Positions 43,410 through 53,112 of a stretch of 64,000 nucleotides of DNA are shown piece by piece. Within the stretch, counting starts at the first letter, position 1; the number at the start of each line of letters is the position of its first letter. Origin of the DNA: Anaerolineae bacterium. Its GTDB lineage: Bacteria; Chloroflexota; Anaerolineae; B4-G1. Under the pieces are notes generated by a model. The model was not told the DNA's origin and did not search any database. It saw only the letters and a list, made by a program, of their open reading frames with translations. The position numbers and the translations under genes were made by a program. The stretch is taken from contig JADHWW010000103.1 of NCBI GenBank assembly GCA_016783285.1, positions 16,889 to 80,888 on the forward strand. The letters run 5' to 3'.

Positions 43410-43982
43410 CTAGAATGGGATGAGAGAAGGATCTTCTCTTATCTTCTGCAGGACATCGATCTGCTCACGAATGCCGGCCAGGTCCTCCTTCCGGCGCCTC
43501 CGGTTCCCTCGCATGATCAGCCCGTATTGGTGAATAGAACGATACTTCCGAAGTCCAGGTACACAGGTGCCGGGAGGCAGTCGGAGAGCTTCAAGAGGGC
43601 ATCCCCGACAGCGGATTCTTGGAGGCGGATGCCCTTCGAATGGCTTGCCAAACGCGTATTTGATGCAGAGTGGGTTGCCTGAACACAGCAGGATTCGGTC
43701 GCTATCTGGGATCAACATATATGCTGCGGCAATGATCTCCAACCGGATGATTTCCAGGGCGAGCAGTTCATCATCAGACATAGCTTGTAGTTGCTCAAAG
43801 CTGCCTGTCCAGTCCAGCGACCAGTGGTAGAGTGAGCTTGCACCCCACCATCGAGACCACTCAAACCCTGAGTGAGCTGTCATCTTCGTATGCTGGACCC
43901 GTTCTTCTATCTTCCTGTAATACTCTTCCATTAGCCTACTCATAGCCCCGAGTTGCAGGATCAATTCATTCACTTGCCGCAA
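43410..43982 (-). CDS. Hypothetical protein with a Cys cluster
   Basis: 190 residues from a TTG or a nearby GTG. Helical N-terminus (LILQLGAMSRLMEEYYRKI), a middle with SLDWTGSFEQLQAMSDDELLALEII, and CRGCPLEALRLPPGTC toward the end (three Cys), then a basic region GLIMRGNRRRRKEDL. Amino-acid makeup is protein-like and codon use resembles the island genes. I do not recognise the family. It is the last gene of the island, next to dinG. Confidence 0.5.
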   Translation of the reverse strand: MRQVNELILQLGAMSRLMEEYYRKIEERVQHTKMTAHSGFEWSRWWGASSLYHWSLDWTGSFEQLQAMSDDELLALEIIRLEIIAAAYMLIPDSDRILLCSGNPLCIKYAFGKPFEGHPPPRIRCRGCPLEALRLPPGTCVPGLRKYRSIHQYGLIMRGNRRRRKEDLAGIREQIDVLQKIREDPSLIPF

Positions 43983-44057
43983 GGTTCGGACCTGTGCATT
44001 CTATCATTTCACTGTGGCCGAGTCCAACAGGCGATAGTGGTCTACGACGAACTCCAG

Positions 44058-44734
44058 CTAATCGATCAGCCGCAACTGCTGCGGCTTGTGCTTCTGCGAC
44101 TGTGATACGACCTCCGCGCTCTCCCGGATATACCCATCCTTCCCGATCAACAGCCCCTCCAGCAATTGCTTCTCCTTGCTGCCGTTGAGCAGGCACTCGG
44201 CGATGGCCTGGCAGAACTGCCAGAAAGCCCCGCTCTGGCCATAGCCGGTCTGACCGAGCAGTTGGGCGATCTCGGCCTTTTTGCCTTTTTCCCACAAAGG
44301 GTAGCCTTCCCGATGAAGACGGCCACTGAGTTGTAGTCGCCGGCGTAGGTCTCGCAGCCGAGGCGGAGAGCCTCCAGGGAGATCGATCCGCCGCCAGCGA
44401 AGGGGTCGAGGACGCGGGGCGGCCGGCCGTATTGCTTCGGGATGAGTTCTCTTGCCCGCTCAATGTCTTCCGAGTTGCCGTCTTTGACCGCCTCCCAGGG
44501 AGTGATCTTCTTGATCAGTTCCAACAGTTCCTCCCGCTCCTTTGGGTGGTCGGGGCCGGGGTCATCAGTGAGAGCGGCGAAGGCGGTGGCGCGGGATGAA
44601 GCCAGTGACCGCCGCGCCCACCAGATGTGCAGGGTGGAGGAATGGCCGTGGCAGATGTTCTTCTCGCGGGCCGACGCTTCGGAGATGTCGGCGAGGGGGA
44701 GGTTGTATTCGATGAGGCGCTTACGGATGGTCAA
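44058..44734 (-). pseudogene. DUF1156-type DNA methylase with large internal deletion
   Basis: The N-terminal ~140 residues ([56 protein letters not shown] with motif I) are those of DUF1156 adenine-type methylases, normally ~900-1000 residues. Right after VAVFIGKAT the frame shifts into the family's C-terminal end ([39 protein letters not shown]). About 700 central residues, including the catalytic NPPY-type motif, are gone. Start TTG with GGGAGA before it. A dead remnant of a restriction- or defence-type locus. Confidence 0.82.
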
Positions 44735-44777
44735 GGGTTGTCTCCCTTGCGTTGGAACCAATCACTACGGGAATATC

Positions 44778-46516
44778 CTACTCCAACATTGCAAAGTCGT
44801 GTTCCTCTGCTTCCCTGGAAAGGCAAGCTACGTAATGGCTCAATAGTCTAGTTGCACCGGGTTGTCGATATCTGCCGACTCTCCGCAGATCAAATTCAAG
44901 AATTCCTTGGTCGTATGTGAAGGAAATGTCCAAGTTTGACATAGTCAGCTTTTGTGTCAGAGAGCCTCTTAAGTATTCTTCGGCTTCATCACCCAGATCT
45001 GTACAGTGCTCATATATCTCATCAAGTCGCACTTGATGTTGTTGAAAAATCTCCCGGATTTCTTCGAAGTGATTGCGCCAAGGGGTATGTAACATGGGCA
45101 GAGTAACTGAGGGATCAAACTTGCACTGACCGTCAGAGTTAAATACGGCTAAATCCAAAACCTCTGGGGAGATGTGATATGTCTGCTGAAGTTTAACGGC
45201 CCCTTTCCTGCGAGAACCAAGATCGAAGTACTCAAGAAGGAAATTGAACGTCCGGTCTAGATCTTGTGGGGCTTGAGGAAGCGTTATCCTGGCGAGCACC
45301 ACACTTTTGGCTTTCCTGCTACCGTCCTCTCGAACCATAAGATCGCAGGGCTGAGCAACCAGGATGTACTTCTTTCTCCCAGTCTCAAAGATATCCCCAG
45401 TTCCAGAGGAAGATGTGCCTGGTTAATGAAGTCCCCGTGCTCGTACAGTTCCAACCTTCTGATCTCCCACCGTTGATTGGGTGGGTATTCTTGTTCATCT
45501 GGTAGAATCTCCACCTCTCGAATGGCACGAATTTGGGCAATCCTGTCATCCAACGCAGCCCTGTTCTCAAGAGTGAACGCTTCCTTTTGGAAGGCAGCGC
45601 GTCGCAGAATCTCAAACAAGCGAAATAGAGTCTCGGCTTCCCATACCCCTTCATTCTCCGACGACCGGAGAACCATGTAGTCAAAGTTGTATACATCAAC
45701 TTTCATCAGTTCGTCATTTGCCTGTCCATCTGCCTCTTTTGCTATTTCTCTCACCCGGCTGGTCAGAAAATCACGGGCGTGATTGAGTGACATCATCTTG
45801 AGTCCGTGAGCAAATCGCATTGGGCCACGGAGTCTATCTTTGGATAAAACCAACAAGTCTTCTCGTCTCAGACCATGCTCGTCGGCAAACTGACTGCTTC
45901 GGGCGATTTCGTCGCCTTCTTTGATAGTGTGAGTCAACAAACCACAAATCACCGGGTGATTGCCGCGCGAGCCAATCATTTTTTCTAAAAAGAGAATACC
46001 GCCATTGTCAGTATAACCGTATGCACCCTGAAGATTGTGATCAAATAAACATAGCAGACACTTTCCCTCAACAGCTTCTTCAGTGATTGTCTCCTTTCCC
46101 CTTTCCCAATCAGCAGGGGATAACTCCCGGAGTTTCTCTTTTGGAATCAAATCCTTTAACAGAGAGGCACTCTCTTGGTCACGTTTGATCTCAACCTCGG
46201 TGCCCAGGATTACGGCAAGATTGTCCAGGATAGTTATTCTTTCCTCTGCACCTAGCTCTTGCCAACGATCCCTCAATCTGCGTTTCCAAATCTCGTCATC
46301 TGGGACATCGAAAAACGAGGACTCTTCTAAAAGCGCGCTGCAATCTTTGGTCTTTCCAAGCGATAGTGCTTCAGTAAACCACCCAATCACAAGCTCAACG
46401 CTGCTATCAACGTCTTCGATGCCATAAACATCATCAACACATATCACGGTTTCGATATGGAGTCCGGCGAGAATTTGTTCGATTGCCCGTTGCGCTGCTA
46501 CGATTCTTTCATTCAT
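44778..46516 (-). pseudogene. Receiver-like protein with a frameshift (or frameshifted CDS)
   Basis: The first part (from ATG 46516) has a divergent receiver pattern: VICVDD (Asp28, Asp29), CLFDH (Asp159, the phospho-acceptor position), LLTHT (Thr195/197) and VLSKD (Lys226), with a long insert between strands 1 and 3. The second part, in the next frame (to 44778), continues with DIFETGRKKYILVAQPCDLM and ends at FAMLE. Adding one base in the C4 run at 45395-45398 would join them into one ~580-residue protein. The ATG overlaps the stop of the kinase-like gene by 8 bp. Pseudogene, sequencing error or programmed shift cannot be told apart here. Confidence 0.72.
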
Positions 46517-49067
46517 TGACGACGGCTCCTGTAAGGTCTACGCGGAAGATGTATCGTCGGTCGAATTGGTTTCGTTCCGGGAGTAGAGAAATCGAACAAC
46601 CGCTCGAGTTAAGAAGTTGACGCGCGATGAAAAGTCCTAACCCGCGTCCTTGGGGTTTCATTGTGACAAATGGCTGAAATAAATAATGCTCTACGGATGG
46701 CGCCACTCCTCGACCTGTATCGTATATTTCTATCATTGGGGCCTTTGCTCGAATGAGAACTTGAGCTGTGGAGATGTGACTCTTACGCAGGTCTTCTTTC
46801 AGCCAGTACTCGGAATTCAAAAGAAGGTTGTCTATAACCTGGGTAAGCTTGCCTTTATTCATCAAGATGACGAAATCTTCAAACGGTTCCTCTATTGCCA
46901 TTTCAATGTTGTTTCGCGCAAGACGCTCAGAATAAAAGTCGCAGATGTTTTCAAAAAAAGCACGCATTTCAATTTTGTCACGTCGTTCTCGGACGTAGCG
47001 CATAGATGGATCCAGGTGGCCGAGTTGCTTTCTCATCCGCCCAACAGCCGTGTGAACGTGTTCAGTATAGGCAACTATCTGTGAATCAGGTGATTTCCGC
47101 CTCTTGAATTTCGCCAGTAGGCTCCTTGTTCTAGCGGCCAAACCATCCGCAATGATGCTCATCTCGTGTGAAAGCGCCTCGGCGGTCATTCCCAACCCTG
47201 CCAACTCTGAGAACATCTCGAGTTCTTCTCGAAGATGCTCCAGGTCTGGTTCCAATACATCTGCACTCTCGCCCAGGTGCTTTGCCTGGGACAACATTGA
47301 CTCAACCTGTCTGAGGATGGAGGCAGCCTCGTTGAGCGTTCCTTTGATTTCTTGCAGTAGAGGCGCAACCTCTCGTTCTTGCTCCGTATGGAACAAGGGC
47401 GTAGACTCTATTGCCTGCGTCAAGGTCTTGACCCGTGTATACACTGACTCCAGACTATCACGTGTCTTGGCTACTCTTGTCCCCAGCTCTCTAGAACCGC
47501 TCGAAGTATCCCTCATCTGCGTGAAAATCTCAGAGACACTCTGAGAAGTAATCCCTAGTTCTTGTTTAGCTTCCAACTCTGCATATTTGGTATACCCTCG
47601 GCGCAAGTTTGTGTTTGCGGGTGTTATGGATTTGACCACTCGTTGCATCAATAGATAGAAATTGCGCAAGTGAGCATTTTCAACAAATCCTTCCCGGTCT
47701 GTTGCTTCTTCCAGCTTGCTATTGTCCCTAGCCGTCAAGGCCACGTATCCTACGACATTCTTGGGACGCAATCCATAGTAGGATATTGCACTTGTCCACC
47801 CACTACCCAGTTGAAGCCAGTCATTGTCGCCCAGGCCAAAGGGACGAACGCCAAAACCATTTCGAAATACACGAATGCCGGAGTGTCTCTCTACATAGTC
47901 GCTGAATTCAGACTGTATGTTGAATACATCACTGATAGCACTCAAGTCTGTCCCCTTCCGCTTGAAAGAATATATTACGCCGCGAAAAGGTCCAGGGTTG
48001 GCGATTTCACCTGTCAAGTCCTTCTCAGAAGGCGAGACACCAAGTGGTATGGCGGAAACCAACTCTATGTCTCCACAATCCTCCAGAGAGTGACTTTCCT
48101 CAAAAGACACAAACCATCCCGGCTCATCCTCCCACTTTAATCCAGGAATAGACCTGGAGCCGTCTTGGGATAGATAAGTTTCGGTCAGGTAAGCATAGAA
48201 ATCCGCCCCCTGGTCCGGCGCTACAAGACGTTGGAATTGCTGTTTGGCATGTTCTCCCTTGGTCGTTGCCAGCAGAATACTCAAGCGGTACTTGCCTTCA
48301 ATATGCAGTTTGTGGCCGTCAAAAGAGAACGTGAATCGCGCATCGGCCACGTCAAAGACACTCTTGGAGATACGGTCTAAATCCATCCGTGCCCCGTTTA
48401 CCGTCAGGAATACGTCGAACGGGCGCAATTCTTCAAAGGGGAAAAGAAGTTGAGCGAGCTTGCTCACCAGTTCATCCCGTCTTGTGCCCTTCCATTCCTC
48501 AGGCGACCTCAGGCCGGAAATGACAATTCTTGTGCCTTTGCGCGGCCTCTCCTTTTCCTGCTCTTCAAAATGGACTGGCACTTTCGATAAAACACTGTCC
48601 CTAAAGTCTCCCCAATCTACACCCACGTAGTATTCAACATTACTATCGTCCTCGGAGGTCCATATCTCGATCCTTTGTCCTAATCTTTGAGAACCCAGAC
48701 GTCCCAGCCCCTTGTCGCCAAGAGGGGTCCGGCCCTTCTTGGTCGTTCTCCCTTTAGCCTTCATCTCTCGCTTTGGTGAAGCAGAGATGGTCAGCCAGCC
48801 TCTTTCAATATCATTCCAGTCCATGCCTATGCCATCATCTTCAATGATGATATACCCCCTGGATTGGGAGAAGTTCAGGCTGTTATCTCCTACCAATTCT
48901 TCAGCCCCCACAGTAACATTGGCATAACTGGCATCTGCATCATAGGAGTTCTTGACCAACTCCACCAGGGCCTGAACTTCATCAGAAATGAGTTTCTCCC
49001 CCAATTCGTAAATGACCGAGGCATCAATTTCAAACCTGGGCTGGCGTTTTACTTCTGAAGCCATCAC
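46509..49067 (-). CDS. Cytosolic protein with two GHKL ATPase domains and H-box
   Basis: 852 residues, no membrane helix. N-terminal Hsp90/MORC-like GHKL ATPase: ALVELVKNSYDAD (Asn40), IIEDDGIGMD (77-83), GDKGLGRLGSQRLG (117-130). A central domain and a coiled coil (~510-620) lead to a histidine-kinase H-box, GMTAEALSHEMS (His634), and a C-terminal HATPase: IDNLLLNSEYW (~747), EIYDTGRGV (~783), GRGLGLFIARQLL. It should sense something in the cytosol and pass phosphate to the receiver-like product of the next gene. The methyltransferase gene overlaps it by 4 bp upstream. Its role is inferred. Confidence 0.8.
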   Translation of the reverse strand: MMASEVKRQPRFEIDASVIYELGEKLISDEVQALVELVKNSYDADASYANVTVGAEELVGDNSLNFSQSRGYIIIEDDGIGMDWNDIERGWLTISASPKREMKAKGRTTKKGRTPLGDKGLGRLGSQRLGQRIEIWTSEDDSNVEYYVGVDWGDFRDSVLSKVPVHFEEQEKERPRKGTRIVISGLRSPEEWKGTRRDELVSKLAQLLFPFEELRPFDVFLTVNGARMDLDRISKSVFDVADARFTFSFDGHKLHIEGKYRLSILLATTKGEHAKQQFQRLVAPDQGADFYAYLTETYLSQDGSRSIPGLKWEDEPGWFVSFEESHSLEDCGDIELVSAIPLGVSPSEKDLTGEIANPGPFRGVIYSFKRKGTDLSAISDVFNIQSEFSDYVERHSGIRVFRNGFGVRPFGLGDNDWLQLGSGWTSAISYYGLRPKNVVGYVALTARDNSKLEEATDREGFVENAHLRNFYLLMQRVVKSITPANTNLRRGYTKYAELEAKQELGITSQSVSEIFTQMRDTSSGSRELGTRVAKTRDSLESVYTRVKTLTQAIESTPLFHTEQEREVAPLLQEIKGTLNEAASILRQVESMLSQAKHLGESADVLEPDLEHLREELEMFSELAGLGMTAEALSHEMSIIADGLAARTRSLLAKFKRRKSPDSQIVAYTEHVHTAVGRMRKQLGHLDPSMRYVRERRDKIEMRAFFENICDFYSERLARNNIEMAIEEPFEDFVILMNKGKLTQVIDNLLLNSEYWLKEDLRKSHISTAQVLIRAKAPMIEIYDTGRGVAPSVEHYLFQPFVTMKPQGRGLGLFIARQLLNSSGCSISLLPERNQFDRRYIFRVDLTGAVVNE

Positions 49068-50422
49068 TCACCAACCTTTCGGAACACAAGAATGTGCTCT
49101 TGTCGCATCATACTTGAGATTTGGTTCCTCGCAGCCATTCGTCTGAATACTATTCTTCTCGTAGCCTGTGTGACGCGGATAACCTGACGGCGCTCCAAGA
49201 GTTCTATCAAAATTTCATCCGTTGGGATTTCAATTCCGCCGACGTGCCGGTTTCCCACTATCCATATCAAGTAGGCATTTCTACGCAAACTTGAGACAAT
49301 TGGATCCAGGGTTTTGTCCAGATCGTATGAGAACGCAGTGACTCGGGAGCGACGGTCTCTAGGCTGCTCCGTTAGTGAATTTACTGTTGCTTTGTAGCTA
49401 CTTGACCTTTCTGCTAGGTGTTTAACAAACGGGTCAAGTTTCCGTGGTCTTTTTCCCCCTAGACTCCTTCGATCAATCTCTTGCGTTGTCCGTAACCAAT
49501 CTCCATTGCTCGCTTTCTCGTCGATGTCCTCAAGATCAATCCATTGGAGCGGCAAATACGAGTGCTGCCCATAAGGGACTGTACTCGTATTATCGCCATA
49601 AGGGGGTGAGGTTATCAATAGATCGTATTGGTTGGCGTAATCTGACGGGGGAAGTATCCTGACGGTAGAATCCTGCAAATGAATAGATAACTTACCAATG
49701 TGCCGGTCTCTGTGCAGGCATCCGGCTTCATTCAGGGCATCTCTGAATCCCAGGAAATCGTCCCGGTTTCTGGACACGATGTCTCCGAACGTCTCAATAG
49801 CTGATATTTCCCGCGATTCTATTTCGTCTTTCGGTCGAGTATGCAGTTTGTAAGTTGAAGTACGAGAATTGCTGGTAAGGCGTACAGTTTCAGCTAAAGC
49901 TACCCACATGAATCGCCTGGCCCAGAGTTGGTTTTCCGATCTAATTGCGCGACGAATCTTGCTAAGCTCAAACTGCACTTCAGGCTGAAACCATTTGTCG
50001 AGTGTGGAAAAACGGGCTTCGATTTGCTCTGATTCATCAGTCCCAACTCGCTCAAGAACCCGCTCAACTTTTGCTGGAAGGGCTTTGTGGAAAAACGGCC
50101 CCATTTTCGTACGAGAGACTAACACCGCAAGTGGATTGATGTCCTGCCCCGTAAAGTTTAGCGCCAAGTACATACAGTCTGTCATCGTCGTGCCGGCGCC
50201 CACGAAGGGATCCAGGACGTTTCGGGTCATCGGCTGCAACTCACAAACGACCTCTATCAATTCCCGCTGTATTCCAGGTACCATCATTGCTGGATACTGG
50301 AAATAGGCATGGATGTCCTCACGAGGATCTCGGTTTGTGGATGCCCAGAAGTCATCCGAATAAGCATCAATTCGGCTTGCAATCTCTTTGTCCACTTGTG
50401 GCAAAACCAGGATGTCAGACAT
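49064..50422 (-). CDS. DNA methyltransferase (N4-cytosine/N6-adenine type)
   Basis: 452 residues. AdoMet motif I VLDPFVGAGTTMTDC (71-79 core) and FTGQDINPLAV, then catalytic motif IV TSPPYGDN near residue 272. The order, motif I before IV, and the SPPY form suit an amino-methyltransferase of DNA. Between them lies a helical region that may read the target. No restriction nuclease accompanies it; instead the kinase-like gene overlaps it by 4 bp (ATGA at 49064-49067), so the three genes form one operon. A role in marking self DNA for a defence response is possible. Confidence 0.82.
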   Translation of the reverse strand: MSDILVLPQVDKEIASRIDAYSDDFWASTNRDPREDIHAYFQYPAMMVPGIQRELIEVVCELQPMTRNVLDPFVGAGTTMTDCMYLALNFTGQDINPLAVLVSRTKMGPFFHKALPAKVERVLERVGTDESEQIEARFSTLDKWFQPEVQFELSKIRRAIRSENQLWARRFMWVALAETVRLTSNSRTSTYKLHTRPKDEIESREISAIETFGDIVSRNRDDFLGFRDALNEAGCLHRDRHIGKLSIHLQDSTVRILPPSDYANQYDLLITSPPYGDNTSTVPYGQHSYLPLQWIDLEDIDEKASNGDWLRTTQEIDRRSLGGKRPRKLDPFVKHLAERSSSYKATVNSLTEQPRDRRSRVTAFSYDLDKTLDPIVSSLRRNAYLIWIVGNRHVGGIEIPTDEILIELLERRQVIRVTQATRRIVFRRMAARNQISSMMRQEHILVFRKVGE

Positions 50423-50512
50423 AATCTCACTGTTTCATATTCTATCACAACTCAGGCCAAATGTTCAATTGAGTCTGGTCAAAATATGTAGAGATCGGTT
50501 CATAGCCGTGCG

Positions 50513-51247
50513 TCACTTCAACCCCAGCATCTTCTTGACCTTGCGATAATCCGGGGCAAACATCCCCGGTGTCTTCGGCATCATCCTCTGCATCCGCCCG
50601 GCGCGCTCTATCAATCCCAGGACCTGCTGGCGACCCTCGGGTGTTTTGACCGCCTCCCGAGGTGTCAACCCGCCCAGCGCCGGGATCGAGTCGTCAATCC
50701 ACTGGCGCAGCATTTTCTCTTCCAGTTCGGCGATGAGCTCCGGTGGGGGTATGAACGGTTCTTTCGGTTCGGCCTTGGGTCTTCTTTCGCGGAGCGCCTG
50801 GTCTACGCTCTTGGCCTTCGCTTCGACCAGGCGAATGCGATCTCCCAGCAGTTGCTCCAGCCGGTCGCAGCAAGCGTCCCGGCGCTGATGCGACATCGCT
50901 TCCACTTCGAGTGTCGTCGGAGTCAACGTCAGGTTCGCCAGGACGCGCCGGCCGAGAGGCGCGGGCAGGCTGGGCGCCCCAGGGCGCGTTTCGAACCACG
51001 GAAAACGGAACGAGCCGTCAGGTTCTGGTTCCAGGTCGTACTCTTCGCCAATCCCGAAGTCGTTGGCCTGGCGTAGGATTTGGCGGATTTGCTCCAGGTT
51101 GGCGTGCTGATAATGGACACTGGTGAAGACAAGCGCATCGCCTTCAGGTGTCGTCAACTGGATACCGCCCACTGGACGGCGGGACCTGGTCGCCGGTTTT
51201 TGGGAACGGCGGGGTCGTCTGCGCCGTTTGCGTTGTCTATTGCTCAT
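50513..51247 (-). CDS. Unknown protein with DUF2384-like C-terminal motif
   Basis: 244 residues. A very basic N-terminus (SNRQRKRRRRPRRSQKP), a middle domain with VGGIQLTTPEGDALVFTSVH and DGSFRFPWFETRPG, then WIDDSIPALGGLTPREAV followed by TPEGRQQVLGLI. This last motif is seen in SEC-C-associated proteins and resembles antitoxin DUF2384 domains; I am not sure of the family. The ATG overlaps the stop of DUF3883 tail copy 1 by 4 bp. Confidence 0.6.
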   Translation of the reverse strand: MSNRQRKRRRRPRRSQKPATRSRRPVGGIQLTTPEGDALVFTSVHYQHANLEQIRQILRQANDFGIGEEYDLEPEPDGSFRFPWFETRPGAPSLPAPLGRRVLANLTLTPTTLEVEAMSHQRRDACCDRLEQLLGDRIRLVEAKAKSVDQALRERRPKAEPKEPFIPPPELIAELEEKMLRQWIDDSIPALGGLTPREAVKTPEGRQQVLGLIERAGRMQRMMPKTPGMFAPDYRKVKKMLGLK

Positions 51248-51476
51248 CTTGACCTCGTTTTCTCACGCCATTTTTCTTCAGGCAGAATGAACCCGGTGGC
51301 AAAGATGTCTTCGCCCATCCGAAAATGCGCCGCCGGGTCCTGGATGCGGTGCAACTGTGGCGCATCAGTGGCTGCCTCGGTGACGACGTAGAGCCAGAAC
51401 TTGTCGTTGAAGTGGCGGGCTTTCTTCCACTCGTTGGACGAGAGGCGGATGGCCCCAGAGCGGGCACGGGCCTGTC
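51244..51476 (-). pseudogene. DUF3883 3'-end fragment, copy 1
   Basis: Codes ~76 residues: ARCSGAIRLSSNEWKKARH, FWLYVVTEA, QLHRIQDPAAHFRMGEDIF, ATGFILPEEKWREK, then a stop. This is the very C-terminal part of DUF3883 (NO VEIN-type) domains that end many defence-linked helicases. It begins two bases after the TGA of the upstream nucleotidyltransferase gene. No start, no N-terminal domains. Confidence 0.85.
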
Positions 51477-51477
51477 T

Positions 51478-52083
51478 TCACCTTTCAGTCTCCTGTTCCA
51501 CCGCAGCCAGCAATTCCTCGAACCATTCGAGTACCCCGCTCGCGTGAGCGCCGCGGCGCACCGCTTCCAGATCTAACTCCTCCCATTGCATCATCAGAAC
51601 AGACCGGGCATCCCGCAGGTGTTTATCCGACTCCGTCTCCCGATAAGCGATCAGTTTCGCCACGATGATGTCTTTCGGGGTGATGAACGTCGCCGAATGA
51701 CCAGCCTCGTCGTATTCCAGCCGTTGGCGGCGTTGGAACGCTGCCCGGGTGAATGGATCACGCGGCAGCGGCACCAGGTCTACCTTGGCCCCTGTCGTCG
51801 GCTGGATGACGTTGAATGGATAACACCGTTGCAGGGAATCACGGATACCCTCTTCGCTGACGTAATAGTCGGGAATGGGGAAAGCAGCCACAAACGGCCC
51901 GATGTGTCTCCATTTCATGTCCACCACGATGTCTACGTCAATGGTCAGTCGCGGCTCGCCGTAGAAGATGACCGCAAAGCCGCCCACCACCATGTACGGG
52001 ATGTTCAGTTGCTCTAGCACTTCAATCACGTAGGTGAAGAAGGCTTTCAGCTCGTAGTCTCTCACCCGCTCCATTGGTCTCAC
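51478..52083 (-). CDS. Nucleotidyltransferase-type toxin-like protein
   Basis: 201 residues from a GTG in a 4-bp overlap. IPYMVVGGFAVIFYGEPRLTIDVDIVVD carries the G[GS]-x9-DxD motif of MNT/AbiEii-type nucleotidyltransferases; then FITPKDIIVAKLIAYRET typical of the same group. These act with a small partner as toxin-antitoxin pairs. The partner here is the 90-residue protein encoded just upstream. Predicted role; not shown to be toxic. Confidence 0.8.
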   Translation of the reverse strand: MRPMERVRDYELKAFFTYVIEVLEQLNIPYMVVGGFAVIFYGEPRLTIDVDIVVDMKWRHIGPFVAAFPIPDYYVSEEGIRDSLQRCYPFNVIQPTTGAKVDLVPLPRDPFTRAAFQRRQRLEYDEAGHSATFITPKDIIVAKLIAYRETESDKHLRDARSVLMMQWEELDLEAVRRGAHASGVLEWFEELLAAVEQETER

Positions 52084-52352
52084 CTACCCAGTTTGGGGTT
52101 CCCCTGCATCCGGCGGGTGACTCGCCATGCCAATTCGTCCGGCGGCAAGTCAGGGTGGCGCTGCCGCTCGGTCAGGCGCACTGTATCCAGCGCGAACTGA
52201 TACGCCTGAAACGCTATCTCCAGGCGACGGGCGGGGCTCATCGCCCGCCAGGCAGCAACCTGGCGCGGGTCCGGCTGGCCCAGTCGTCGGCGCAATGACT
52301 CGACTGGCGCAGTTACGTTCGTGTTCTCGTACGTAGATTCCACGTCATTCAC
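52080..52352 (-). CDS. Small partner of the nucleotidyltransferase (antitoxin-like)
   Basis: 90 residues. PRQVAAWRAMSPARRLEIAF and RQRHPDLPPDELAWRVTRRM are typical of short proteins encoded in front of MNT/AbiEii-type nucleotidyltransferase genes. The GTG overlaps the stop of DUF3883 tail copy 2 by 8 bp, so its translation may depend on reading of that fragment. Confidence 0.7.
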   Translation of the reverse strand: MNDVESTYENTNVTAPVESLRRRLGQPDPRQVAAWRAMSPARRLEIAFQAYQFALDTVRLTERQRHPDLPPDELAWRVTRRMQGNPKLGR

Positions 52353-52617
52353 TCCTCACCTTCTCTCGCCACGTCTCATCGTGGATGATGAAGCCGGTGG
52401 CGAAGATGTCTTCACCTACACGGAACTGCGCCGCCGGGTTCTGAATACAGTGCAATTGTGGCACGTCGGTCCCCGCATCGGTGACGATGTAGAGCCAGAA
52501 CTTGGCGTCGAAGTAACGGGCCTTCTTCCACTCGTTGGACGAGAGGCGGATGGCCCCAGAGCAGGCACGGGCCTTAACCTCGACGTAGCAGACGGAGCGC
52601 CCGTCGAAGCCGTGATT
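52345..52617 (-). pseudogene. DUF3883 3'-end fragment, copy 2 (longest)
   Basis: Codes ~90 residues: NHGFDGRSVCYVEVKARA, CSGAIRLSSNEWKKARYF, FWLYIVTDAGTDVPQLHCI, QNPAAQFRVGEDIF, ATGFIIHDETWREKV. The VEVKAR strand is part of the PD-(D/E)xK-like core of DUF3883. It starts immediately after the stop of the DUF3368 gene (52618). About 80% identical to copy 1 at DNA level by eye. Confidence 0.87.
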
Positions 52618-53112
52618 CTACTCGTCGCTTTCTCCTGCCAGCGCCAAAGCGTGCCAGTAGAGCGACTCGCTCAGGTAGAAACCGGCGGTCTGACGCAACC
52701 CGTCCAGGTGGGGACGTACTATATCAACAGAGCCATTCGCCTTGGCTTCCAGCAAGACGCCCACGACACCAACAACGCGGAGTCCCAGTCGCTTCGCTGC
52801 ACGCCGGCCCTCTTTCTCGTCCAGCAAGATCAAATCAGCGTCAAGTTCCAGAGCCAAAGCGATGCTTTCGGCTTCACCTTGGTCCAGGTCACGCTCTAAC
52901 GCAGTCACCAATGCCTGATTTTGCACTGCGTGCTGTTCAATCCAGTCAGCCGCAGCCACCTCGTCGCATCCGGGCCAACGCCGCCCACCTGCATTCAACT
53001 CGTCCCATACACCCTGGGCAATGTGCAACCTGGCATAAAGACGGTGTAGGAGGCCAAACTGTCCAATCGCAGCCAGGTTGGTCAACGGTGAGGTGTTGCT
53101 GACGACAATCAT
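52618..53112 (-). CDS. DUF3368 PIN-like toxin
   Basis: 164 residues. VVSNTSPLTNLAAIGQ at the start, DQGEAESIALALELDADLILLDE and RRAAKRLGLRVVGVVGVLL are the DUF3368 pattern, a PIN-fold RNase with Asp/Glu metal ligands (Asp-rich 'SNTSPL', 'GEAE', 'LDE'). It follows its UPF0175 antitoxin gene with a 4-bp overlap (53109-53112), a classic pair. Confidence 0.9.
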   Translation of the reverse strand: MIVVSNTSPLTNLAAIGQFGLLHRLYARLHIAQGVWDELNAGGRRWPGCDEVAAADWIEQHAVQNQALVTALERDLDQGEAESIALALELDADLILLDEKEGRRAAKRLGLRVVGVVGVLLEAKANGSVDIVRPHLDGLRQTAGFYLSESLYWHALALAGESDE

